Assembly: GCA_003556835.1 (NCBI GenBank)
Contig: PWQG01000059.1
Location: 1-7,606, forward strand
Reading direction: 5' to 3'
DNA length: 7,606 nucleotides
Source of the DNA: Gammaproteobacteria bacterium
Lineage (GTDB): Bacteria; Pseudomonadota; Gammaproteobacteria; Pseudomonadales; Pseudohongiellaceae
Shown: positions 1-6,204 of the stretch, piece after piece
How positions within the stretch are numbered: the stretch's first letter is position 1
Layout of the letters: each line of letters begins with the position of its first letter
Notes under the pieces: generated by a model
What the model was told of the DNA's origin: nothing
Databases searched by the model: none
Seen by the model: only the letters and a program-made list of their open reading frames with translations
Position numbers and translations under genes: made by a program

Positions 1-1153
1 CAAGGGAGAAGGAGACATCATAGGCCTTCATGATCTCGCAGATCTCTTCAAAATGCGTGTACAGGAAACTTTCCTGATGATGGGCCAGACACCACTTGGC
101 CATGATGGAGCCGCCGCGCGAAACAATGCCGGTGACCCGCTTGGCGGTCATGGGCACATAAGGCAGACGCACACCGGCATGGATGGTGAAATAGTCCACA
201 CCCTGCTCGGCCTGCTCGATGAGGGTATCTCGGTAAATCTCCCAGGTCAGGTCTTCGGCCACGCCATCTACCTTCTCCAGGGCCTGATAGATCGGCACGG
301 TACCAATGGGCACCATGGAATTACGGATGATCCATTCGCGGGTCTCATGGATGTTCTTGCCGGTCGACAGATCCATCACCGTGTCGGCACCCCAGCGCGC
401 AGCCCAGACCAGCTTTTCGACCTCTTCCTCGATGGACGAAGTGACCGCCGAGTTGCCGATATTGGCATTGACCTTGGTGAGAAAATTGCGCCCGATGATC
501 ATCGGCTCGATTTCAGGGTGGTTGATATTGGCCGGGATGATCGCACGTCCGCGCGCCACTTCGTCACGCACGAATTCCGGCGTGATCTCTTCGGGAATCG
601 AGGCACCAAAGCTCTCGCCCGGGTGCTGGGCGGCCAGCGCCGGCTGCTCACGCATCTGTGCCAGGCTCATGTTCTCGCGGATGGCAATGTACTCCATTTC
701 CGGCGTGATGATGCCCTGTCTGGCGTAATGCATCTGACTGACATTGCCGCCAGGCACCGCACGGCGCGGCCGTCGCTGGTGTTCGAAGCGCAGATGCGCG
801 GTGCTGATGTCATTCTGGCGCAGCCGACCATACTCCGAACTGGCGCGGTCCAGGTACTGGCTGTCACCACGCGCCTCGATCCAGGCTTCGCGCAGAGCCG
901 GCAGGCCGGCACGCAGATCCATCTGTGCCTCGGGATCCGTATAGGGCCCCGAAGTATCGTACACCCGTACGGGGGGATTCTCCTCCACACCCTTGGCGGT
1001 ACTGGTCGGTGACAGAATGATTTCCCGCATGGGCACGCGGACATCATCCCGGCTGCCACGGACATACACTTTCCGGCTACCCGGGAAAGCCTTGCTGGTC
1101 TCGTCGTCCAGTGCGGTGATTCTGTCGAGAAAGTGTTCTGGATTGGCACTCAT
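1..1153 (-). CDS. thiC: Phosphomethylpyrimidine synthase ThiC, 3' part cut by window edge
   Basis: ThiC is a cytoplasmic radical-SAM enzyme that rearranges 5-aminoimidazole ribotide into HMP-phosphate, the pyrimidine half of thiamine. The reading frame from ATG 1153-1151 stays open to the left edge and gives the first 384 residues; E. coli ThiC has about 630. Visible signatures are VPMREI (40-45), VYDTSGPY (64-71), YARQGIITPEMEYIAIREN (143-161), IIPANINHPE (205-214), NANIGNSAVTSSIEEEVEKL (229-248), GADTVMDLSTG (255-265), PIGTVPIYQALEK (282-294) and FTIHAGV (322-328). All match the family closely. The C-terminal CxxCxxxxC cluster motif lies outside the window. The start is supported by AGGA eight bases upstream and by N-terminal alignment to ThiC. 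The gene is divergent from the tolC-like gene. There is no sign of decay. The identification is secure. Confidence 0.97.
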   Translation of the reverse strand, partial: MSANPEHFLDRITALDDETSKAFPGSRKVYVRGSRDDVRVPMREIILSPTSTAKGVEENPPVRVYDTSGPYTDPEAQMDLRAGLPALREAWIEARGDSQYLDRASSEYGRLRQNDISTAHLRFEHQRRPRRAVPGGNVSQMHYARQGIITPEMEYIAIRENMSLAQMREQPALAAQHPGESFGASIPEEITPEFVRDEVARGRAIIPANINHPEIEPMIIGRNFLTKVNANIGNSAVTSSIEEEVEKLVWAARWGADTVMDLSTGKNIHETREWIIRNSMVPIGTVPIYQALEKVDGVAEDLTWEIYRDTLIEQAEQGVDYFTIHAGVRLPYVPMTAKRVTGIVSRGGSIMAKWCLAHHQESFLYTHFEEICEIMKAYDVSFSL

Positions 1154-1161
1154 TTCGTCTA

Positions 1162-1165
1162 TCCT
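1162..1165 (-). promoter_or_regulatory. Ribosome binding site of thiC
   Basis: Read on the minus strand this is AGGA, eight bases before the ATG at 1153. It supports that start for thiC. Confidence 0.6.
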
Positions 1166-1210
1166 GTCTCGCTAAGGGGGTTGGGGACACTGCGGGAAGT
1201 GACTCCGGCC

Positions 1211-1216
1211 ATTATG
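1211..1216 (-). promoter_or_regulatory. Candidate -10 element for thiC
   Basis: The minus strand reads CATAAT, five of six matches to the sigma-70 -10 consensus. No good -35 is found 16-18 bp upstream; the best alternatives match about three of six bases. If used, transcription would begin near 1203 and leave a leader of about 50 nt, too short for a TPP riboswitch. This is a weak, motif-only call. Confidence 0.25.
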
Positions 1217-1287
1217 CCTGAAAGCAGGTAGCGGATAAACCAGCGCATCAGCGGTAACGCGGCCTGCAACTTTGTGTCACTGCCGGT

Positions 1288-1315
1288 TTGTACGTTCCCT
1301 GGCGCTGTGTATGAT
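1288..1315 (+). promoter_or_regulatory. Candidate sigma-70 promoter for the tolC-like gene
   Basis: TTGTAC at 1288-1293 could be a -35 element (only the important TTG matches consensus). It lies 16 bp before TATGAT at 1310-1315, which matches the -10 consensus at five of six positions. The position fits a leader of about 70 nt before the ATG at 1393. The call rests on motif match and on location in the divergent spacer only. Confidence 0.35.
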
Positions 1316-1378
1316 GCAGAATCGGCTTGACCAGGCTGGCAGACCGAACCTCGCTGACACCGAACGGATCGCAAGAAC

Positions 1379-1383
1379 AGGAA
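1379..1383 (+). promoter_or_regulatory. Ribosome binding site that fixes the tolC start
   Basis: AGGAA lies nine bases before ATG 1393. It favours this start over the in-frame TTG at 1327, which would put 22 polar residues ahead of an otherwise ordinary signal peptide. Confidence 0.6.
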
Positions 1384-1392
1384 CAATCGCTT

Positions 1393-2748
1393 ATGGGACG
1401 TTTTACCCGATTCACCGTTTTCGCGGCAATCTGTCTGCTGGGTAGTCAGCCGGCGCTGGCCGATGACCTACTCAGCATTTTTGAACTGGCCCAGCGCAAT
1501 GACCCCACCCTGCGCCAGGCTGAAGCCCAATTACGCTCCGGCCAGACCCAGTTGACCGTGAGCCGCTCTTCCTTGCTGCCGCAAGCGGGCGCCTCGATAT
1601 CGGAAACCCGCCAGGCCGTGGGGCCATCGAACGAAGTCGACCTGCTCAGTCCACGCGATTCGACCCGGCGCTACGGGGTCAACCTGAACCAGAGCGTGCT
1701 CAACATGGCCAACTGGTACAGCTTCCAGGGTGCCCGTGAGCAGGAACAGGCCCGGCTCATCAACTTCGCCGCCCAGGAACAGGATCTGATCATCCGCGTC
1801 GCCAACGCCTATTTCGACGTGTTACGCGCGATTGATGACCTGGACACCCGGCGTCAGGAAGAGGAGGCGGCGGAACGCCAGTTCGAGCGCGCCCGTCAGC
1901 GTGAAGAGGTCGGCCTGGTGCCGATCACCGAGGTTTACGAAGCCCAGGCGGCCTATGACCTGGCGCGCAACAATACCATCCTGGCCGAAGACACACTGGC
2001 CAGTCGCTACGAAGCCCTGGAAACCATCACCGGGCAACCGCATCCCAACCTGGATGTACTCTCCGAGGATTTCCCCATCGAGCCGATCGATGGCAATGTG
2101 GAAAGCTGGACCCAGGAAGCCCTGGACAACAACCTACCCTTGCAGATCGCGCGCCATAATGTGTCCGCACAACAGGAAGTGGCCCGCGCCCGCCGCGCCG
2201 ATCACTGGCCCACGGTCAGCCTGCAGGTCGGCGTCAACCGCTCGGAGTCCGATTCACCCACGGGGGCCGATGGTGGCCAGCGCCTCTCCGGTGCCATCGA
2301 GGGTTCTTCGGTCTCCCTGAACGTATCCATCCCCCTGTTTACCGGCGGAGCCACCAGTGCGCGCCGTGAAGCGGCCGAATACGACCTGGTGGCGCAACAG
2401 GAACAGCTGAACCTGGTCCGGCGCCAGACCACCCAGGATGTGCGTAATGCCTTCCGCCGGATCAATACCGATGCCCTGGTGGTGAGCCAGCGGCAACAGG
2501 CCATCACCTCGGCCCAGGCCGCACTCGATGCCATCGAGGCCGGTTACGAAGTGGGCACTCGCAATATCATTGATGTGGTCCAGGCGAGGCAACAACTGTT
2601 CCTGGCGCTGCGCAACTACTCCGAGGCCCGCTACAATTATGTGATGGGCACCCTGCAGCTCAAGCAGGTCACCGGCATGCTGACCCCGCAGGACATCATC
2701 GATCTGAACGAGTGGCTGGAAAGCGAAGCGGCCAGCGCCGCGCCCTGA
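1393..2748 (+). CDS. tolC: TolC-family outer membrane efflux protein
   Basis: This is a 451-residue outer-membrane channel of the TolC/OEP family, which forms a trimeric beta-barrel plus periplasmic helical tunnel for type I secretion and multidrug export. E. coli TolC is 493 aa. A signal peptide is clear: basic MGRFTR, hydrophobic FTVFAAICLLG, then ALA at 21-23 with cleavage likely before DD. The internal duplication of the family shows as two related stretches, EEVGLVPITEVYEAQ (171-185) and YEVGTRNIIDVVQAR (385-399), each in long Gln/Ala/Arg-rich helices. Predicted barrel strands include YGVNLNQSV (94-102) and SVSLNVSIPLFTGG (306-319), the latter typical of the family. No membrane-fusion or inner-membrane pump gene is adjacent, so the channel probably serves pumps encoded elsewhere. 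It is divergent from thiC and convergent with hemH. The family is certain. Orthology to TolC itself rather than another OEP is likely but not proven. Confidence 0.93.
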   Translation: MGRFTRFTVFAAICLLGSQPALADDLLSIFELAQRNDPTLRQAEAQLRSGQTQLTVSRSSLLPQAGASISETRQAVGPSNEVDLLSPRDSTRRYGVNLNQSVLNMANWYSFQGAREQEQARLINFAAQEQDLIIRVANAYFDVLRAIDDLDTRRQEEEAAERQFERARQREEVGLVPITEVYEAQAAYDLARNNTILAEDTLASRYEALETITGQPHPNLDVLSEDFPIEPIDGNVESWTQEALDNNLPLQIARHNVSAQQEVARARRADHWPTVSLQVGVNRSESDSPTGADGGQRLSGAIEGSSVSLNVSIPLFTGGATSARREAAEYDLVAQQEQLNLVRRQTTQDVRNAFRRINTDALVVSQRQQAITSAQAALDAIEAGYEVGTRNIIDVVQARQQLFLALRNYSEARYNYVMGTLQLKQVTGMLTPQDIIDLNEWLESEAASAAP

Positions 2749-2771
2749 TTGTCAGCGGACCACGTGGCAGG

Positions 2772-3851
2772 TCACTGCTTGGCTCCCTGATCCCGGGCCC
2801 GCTGCAGGCGCCCGGGATCGGCTTCCTGCGGCGCCCAGCCAGCCAGGTTGTCATTGACCAGTGTCGCCAGCGCCTCGATATGTTCCGGCCGGTCATTCAG
2901 CGCACTGATGTATTCATAGCGCTCACCCCCGGCTTCCAGGAAATAATCCCGGTTTTCTTCACCGATTTCCTCGATGGTCTCCAGGCAATCCGCCGAGAAG
3001 CCCGGACAGAAAACCTGCACGGCCTTGACGCCCTTGTCGGGTAATGCCTTGAGCGTTTCGTCGGTATAGGGCTTGAGCCATTCCTCCCGGCCGAAGCGTG
3101 ACTGGAAGGTGGTCAGGTATTCATCATCGGACAAGCCCAGCGCTTCGGCAATCAACCGCGAGGTCTTGAAACACTCACAATGGTAGGGGTCACCGTTGAG
3201 CAGGTAGCGCTTGGGAATACCATGGTAGGAGAACAGCAGCCGGTCGGCTCGGCCATGACTCTCCCAATGCGCCTGAATACGGCTGGCGGCGGCGTCGATG
3301 AAAGCCGGCTGATCATGATAATGGGAAATGAAACGGAAATCGGGCAACCAGCGGCGACGCTGAAAATCGGCACTGATGGCATCAAAGGTAGAGGCGGTGG
3401 TACTGCCAGAATACTGTGGATACATGGGCAGGACCAGCAGGCGGCGGGCACCACGCTCGAACAGCGATTCCAGCACGGAAGGGATGGATGGGTTGCCATA
3501 GCGCATGGCATGATCGACGATCAGGTCTTCATGCCCCTGTTCCGCCAGCTTGTGGGCCAGGGCCTCGGCCTGATTGCGCGTGTGGATGAGAAGTGGTGAA
3601 CCTTCCTCCGTGAACACCGTGGCATAAGCCTTGGCTGAACGACGCGGCCGGAAGCGCAGGATGACACCGTTGAGAATCAGCCACCATAAGGGACGTGGCA
3701 CCTCGACAACACGCGGATCCCAGAGAAACTCTTTCAGATACCGATGCAAGGCTTTCGGGGTGGGCGCATCAGGCGTCCCCAGATTGATGATCAGCACCGC
3801 CGTGCGATCCGGCTCATCATGACGATAATGCGGCCTGCCCTTGTATTTCAT
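2772..3851 (-). CDS. hemH: Ferrochelatase (protoporphyrin IX iron-chelatase)
   Basis: HemH inserts Fe(II) into protoporphyrin IX to make protohaem, in the cytoplasm or at the inner-membrane face. The 359-residue protein shows the family signatures in order: AVLIINLGTPDAPT (18-31), YLKEFLWDPRVVE (38-50), EEGSPLLIHT (82-91), AMRYGNPSI (115-123), VLPMYPQYSGSTTAST (140-155), LLFSYHGIPKRY (205-216) with the metal-site His210, and CPGFSADCLETIEEIG (282-297) with Glu291. E. coli HemH is about 320 aa. The extra length is a short N-terminal lead and a polar tail after about residue 338. Cysteines are at 225, 227, 282 and 289, but the C-terminal cysteines of [2Fe-2S] ferrochelatases are missing, so this is the cluster-free type. 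The ATG overlaps the stop of the upstream membrane-protein gene by 4 bp (ATGA), which suggests translational coupling. Confidence 0.96.
   Translation of the reverse strand: MKYKGRPHYRHDEPDRTAVLIINLGTPDAPTPKALHRYLKEFLWDPRVVEVPRPLWWLILNGVILRFRPRRSAKAYATVFTEEGSPLLIHTRNQAEALAHKLAEQGHEDLIVDHAMRYGNPSIPSVLESLFERGARRLLVLPMYPQYSGSTTASTFDAISADFQRRRWLPDFRFISHYHDQPAFIDAAASRIQAHWESHGRADRLLFSYHGIPKRYLLNGDPYHCECFKTSRLIAEALGLSDDEYLTTFQSRFGREEWLKPYTDETLKALPDKGVKAVQVFCPGFSADCLETIEEIGEENRDYFLEAGGERYEYISALNDRPEHIEALATLVNDNLAGWAPQEADPGRLQRARDQGAKQ
2789..2819. repeat. Perfect inverted repeat in the 3' end of hemH
   Basis: GATCCCGGG at 2789-2797 is mirrored by CCCGGGATC at 2811-2819 across a 13-base gap; one further C-G pair (2798/2810) can form inside. 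It lies in the codons of the polar HemH tail, about 40 bp past the tolC stop. It could fold in transcripts from either strand. No T-run follows on either side, so it is not a canonical intrinsic terminator. It might act as a 3'-end stabiliser or a weak bidirectional terminator for the convergent pair. Confidence 0.45.
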
Positions 3852-4255
3852 GGTTTTGGTTCATCTCCATCTTCGGAAAATTCATCAGCCAGGCCAGAGC
3901 CCAGCAACTTCAGCGAAGTCCGGTTAGCCACAACAAATTGTGGAATGGACAGCAACAGGCAGTACACAAGCGCCACAGGCACCATGGATCCACCACCCAG
4001 CAGGATGACGCCGAAAACCTGCCCGACCGCCATACTCAGGGGCCAACGCCAGGCACGGTAGGGATGGCGACGGGTGATCAGGTAGACGGCGAGGCACATC
4101 AGTGGCCACCCCAGCCAGTAGTAGTGGTAGGCAGCCCAGGGCATCGCTTCGGGTTGACCCGCCAGCTCGCCTGTCTGCGCAATGGCCAGACTGACCAGCA
4201 GCCCCGTGCCTCCCGCCAGCCAGTGCCCCATATGGTCGGGCACCGGACTCCTCAT
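3848..4255 (-). CDS. Small four-helix inner-membrane protein, function unknown
   Basis: I cannot assign this 135-residue protein to a named family. It has four likely membrane segments: about 10-28 (GHWLAGGTGLLVSLAIA), 43-61 (YHYYWLGWPLMCLAVYLI), 72-88 (PLSMAVGQVFGVILLGG) and 92-110 (VPVALVYCLLLSIPQFVVA). A basic loop RRHPYRAWRW (62-71) suggests which face is cytoplasmic, and the tail is acidic (ADEFSEDGDE). An in-frame GTG at 4273 would overlap the upstream stop by 4 bp and add six residues, but it has no Shine-Dalgarno. ATG 4255 follows AAGGACGGAG and is preferred. The stop overlaps the hemH start (ATGA), and the Tll0287-like lipoprotein gene lies 14 bp upstream. A link to haem is therefore plausible, but only from context. 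Confidence 0.8.
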   Translation of the reverse strand: MRSPVPDHMGHWLAGGTGLLVSLAIAQTGELAGQPEAMPWAAYHYYWLGWPLMCLAVYLITRRHPYRAWRWPLSMAVGQVFGVILLGGGSMVPVALVYCLLLSIPQFVVANRTSLKLLGSGLADEFSEDGDEPKP

Positions 4256-4269
4256 CTCCGTCCTTCGGA

Positions 4270-4845
4270 TCACGGCGTTCTACGCAGGCTGATGGCGCCC
4301 CGGATCTCTCCGGCAACATAACCGGTTGCCATATCATCCGGATAGTGCTCGGCAAGGGCCGCGTTGACCTCGGGCGCAAGCGTCTGTCCATGGCAGGTCA
4401 GACACAGGGGCATGGCGGCCTGGGCCTGCATGTAACGGAACTCCTCATCCACAACCGCTGCGACATTGATATCCGCCCCCTCTTCGCCTGCCGCCTGACG
4501 CTCATCGAACTGCATCAGCATTTCGCGTTCCCAGGCATCCGGTTCCGCGTTCTGTCGATTGCGTGGCTGCAGGCTGACCCGGGTGACGTCCCAGCCTGAT
4601 TCCTGGCTCAGATTTTCGGCAATCCGGGGTGCTTCCACCGCACAGACATCAATGGCATTGACCGGCCCACCGGATTGCATTGCCTCCTGCAAGGTCGGCT
4701 GCAGAGTGGACACAAACTCGCCGGCAATTCCCCGGGCTTCGAGTTCCAGTGCCGTTGCATCAATCGTTTCCGGCTCCTGCTGACAGGCCACCAGGGCAGC
4801 AGCGGCAATGGCCGCCAGACTTGTGCATCGCATCATTGTTTGCAT
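4270..4845 (-). CDS. Tll0287-like (DUF3365) haem-binding lipoprotein with one CxxCH
   Basis: The 191-residue protein starts with a lipoprotein signal: MQTMMR, a hydrophobic Ala-rich stretch and lipobox LVAC with Cys21. It should be anchored in the envelope facing the periplasm. The rest fits the Tll0287-like domain (DUF3365): INAIDVCAVEAP-like N-terminal part around Cys68, GWDVTRVSLQPRNRQN (84-99), PDAWE (102-106), then PLCLTCHG (146-153) with the c-type haem motif C148-x2-C151-H152, and HYPDDMATGYVAGEIRGAIS (167-186), which is very typical of the family. The reaction is unknown; family members are haem-bearing redox or sensor modules. ATG 4845 has GGGAA seven bases upstream and places the signal peptide correctly. 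Other starts are TTG 4884 (too long), ATG 4836 and ATG 4833. It sits between metY (56-bp gap) and the small membrane protein gene next to hemH. Confidence 0.88.
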   Translation of the reverse strand: MQTMMRCTSLAAIAAAALVACQQEPETIDATALELEARGIAGEFVSTLQPTLQEAMQSGGPVNAIDVCAVEAPRIAENLSQESGWDVTRVSLQPRNRQNAEPDAWEREMLMQFDERQAAGEEGADINVAAVVDEEFRYMQAQAAMPLCLTCHGQTLAPEVNAALAEHYPDDMATGYVAGEIRGAISLRRTP

Positions 4846-4858
4846 TGCTCCGTTCCCA

Positions 4859-4877
4859 TGCCGCCCGGCGGGCGGCA
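4859..4877 (-). repeat. Perfect GC-rich hairpin between metY and the haem lipoprotein gene
   Basis: TGCCGCCC (4859-4866) pairs with GGGCGGCA (4870-4877) over a three-base loop. In the minus-strand mRNA the stem ends one base before the purine-rich GGGAACGGAG leader of the lipoprotein gene. No T-run follows, so termination is unlikely. Roles in mRNA processing, stability or ribosome access are possible but unproven. Confidence 0.5.
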
Positions 4878-4901
4878 ATGTCAATTGATTGAGTATGTGA
4901 G

Positions 4902-6179
4902 TCAGGCCGGCACGCGATCAAGTGCCTGCTCGATGTCAGCAATGATATCATCCACATGCTCGATACCCACCGAAATACGCACCAGGTCCTCGCTGGCGCC
5001 AGCAGAAACCAGCTCTTCCGGGCTGAGTTGTCGATGGGTGGTACTGGCCGGATGACAGGCCAGGGATTTTGCATCGCCAATATTCACCAGGCGCAGGATC
5101 ATCTGCAGGGAGTCGATGAAGGTGGCGCCGGCTTCCCGCCCTCCCTTGAGGCCAAAACTGAGAATACCCGACGCCTTGCCACCGGTGATCTTGCGGCAGA
5201 CTGCGGCATATTGACTGTCCGCCAGGGCGGCATAATTGACCCAGTTGACCTTGGGATGCTTTTCCAGCCATTGGGCGACTTTCAGGGCATTCTCGCAATG
5301 CCGCTCCATGCGCAGCCCAAGGGTCTCCAGCCCCTGCAGGATCAGGAATGCGCTCATCGGCGCGAGAGCGGCACCGGTATTGCGCAGTGGCACTACCCGA
5401 CAGCGTCCGATGAAGGCGGCCTCACCCAGGGCTTCGGTATAGACCACACCGTGGTAGGAGGGATCCGGCTCATTGAGCATGGGATATTTCTCCTTGTGCC
5501 TGGCCCAGTCAAAGCGCCCTGAGTCGATGATGATGCCGCCGACCGTGGTGCCGTGCCCCCCAATGTACTTGGTCAGGGAGTGGACGATGATGTCGGCGCC
5601 ATAGTCGAAAGCCCGACAGAGGAACGGTGTTGCCACGGTATTGTCGACAATCAGCGGCACGCCGTGACGGTGAGCGATCTCGCTCAGGCGTTCCAGGTCA
5701 ACCACATTCCCGGCCGGATTTCCGATGGACTCACAGAAGACAGCCTTGGTCTTCTCATCGATCAGTTTTTCCAGTGCGGCGTAGTCGTCATGCGAGGCCA
5801 TACGGACCTCGATACCCTGCGTCGGAAAGGTGTGGGCGAACAGGTTATAGGTCCCACCGTAAAGCTGGCTGGTGCTGACGATGTTGTCGCCGGCCCGGCA
5901 GATGCATTGGATGGCATAGGTGATGGCGGCCATGCCGGAGGCCAGGGCGAGGGCACCGATACCACCTTCCATTTCTGCCAGGCGATGTTCCAGTACCGCA
6001 TTGGTCGGGTTCATTATGCGGCTATAGATGTTGCCCGCCACTTTCAGATCGAACAGATCCGCGCCGTGCTGGGTGTCATCGAATGTATAGGATGTGGTCT
6101 GATAAATTGGCACGGCTGCCGCCTTGGTGGTGGCTTCCGACTCATAGCCGTGATGCAGGGCCAGTGATTCCAGTTTCAT
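4902..6179 (-). CDS. metY: O-acetylhomoserine sulfhydrylase (PLP-dependent)
   Basis: MetY makes L-homocysteine from O-acetyl-L-homoserine and sulfide in the cytoplasm (direct sulfhydrylation branch of methionine synthesis). It uses PLP and belongs to the Cys/Met-metabolism fold-type I family. The 425 residues match the usual MetY length. Motifs are VPIYQTTSYTFDD (23-35), YSRIMNPT (52-59, cofactor phosphate contact from the partner subunit), SGMAAI (81-86), ESIGNPAGNVVDL (150-162), VDNTVATPF (178-186), HSLTKYIGGHG (200-210) with the PLP lysine K204, and ACHPASTTH (374-382). The insert with MLNEPDPSYHGVVYTEALGE (234-253) is typical of MetY and argues against the shorter MetZ or cystathionine lyases/synthases. 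Substrate preference (acetyl or succinyl ester) cannot be proven here. The start has AGAGGGAG seven bases upstream. It follows the CIA30 gene by 25 bp; no SAM riboswitch fits in that gap. Confidence 0.94.
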   Translation of the reverse strand: MKLESLALHHGYESEATTKAAAVPIYQTTSYTFDDTQHGADLFDLKVAGNIYSRIMNPTNAVLEHRLAEMEGGIGALALASGMAAITYAIQCICRAGDNIVSTSQLYGGTYNLFAHTFPTQGIEVRMASHDDYAALEKLIDEKTKAVFCESIGNPAGNVVDLERLSEIAHRHGVPLIVDNTVATPFLCRAFDYGADIIVHSLTKYIGGHGTTVGGIIIDSGRFDWARHKEKYPMLNEPDPSYHGVVYTEALGEAAFIGRCRVVPLRNTGAALAPMSAFLILQGLETLGLRMERHCENALKVAQWLEKHPKVNWVNYAALADSQYAAVCRKITGGKASGILSFGLKGGREAGATFIDSLQMILRLVNIGDAKSLACHPASTTHRQLSPEELVSAGASEDLVRISVGIEHVDDIIADIEQALDRVPA

Positions 6180-6186
6180 GCGTATT

Positions 6187-6194
6187 CTCCCTCT
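6187..6194 (-). promoter_or_regulatory. Strong ribosome binding site of metY
   Basis: The minus strand reads AGAGGGAG, seven bases before ATG 6179. It is one of the better Shine-Dalgarno matches in the window and fixes the start. Confidence 0.65.
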
Positions 6195-6204
6195 GATGTT
6201 GCGT

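Noticed and set aside
53..1012. Long plus-strand open frame of 319 codons
   Set aside because: It is antisense to an unmistakable ThiC; the translation is His/Arg/Gly-rich with no family resemblance.
1200..1260. TPP riboswitch remnant on the minus strand
   Set aside because: Only scattered matches to the 3' half of the motif; the CTGAGA box and the pairing 5' half are missing.
1159..1386. Small minus-strand frame of 75 codons between thiC and tolC
   Set aside because: Its start overlaps the tolC start region, there is no Shine-Dalgarno or family resemblance, and it occupies the spacer where thiC leader and promoters are expected.
2772..3851. [2Fe-2S] cluster in ferrochelatase, prompted by Cys225, Cys227, Cys282 and Cys289
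   Set aside because: Cluster-bearing ferrochelatases use a C-terminal cysteine group. The tail here has none, and these cysteines lie in positions also seen in cluster-free relatives.
4879..4884. Perfect TTGACA -35 box on the minus strand between metY and the lipoprotein gene
   Set aside because: The hexamer 17 bp downstream reads GCATGG, which is not a -10 element, and the spacer is the GC-rich hairpin.
5553..6167. Plus-strand open frame of 204 codons
   Set aside because: Antisense to the conserved N-terminal half of MetY, including motif-bearing codons.
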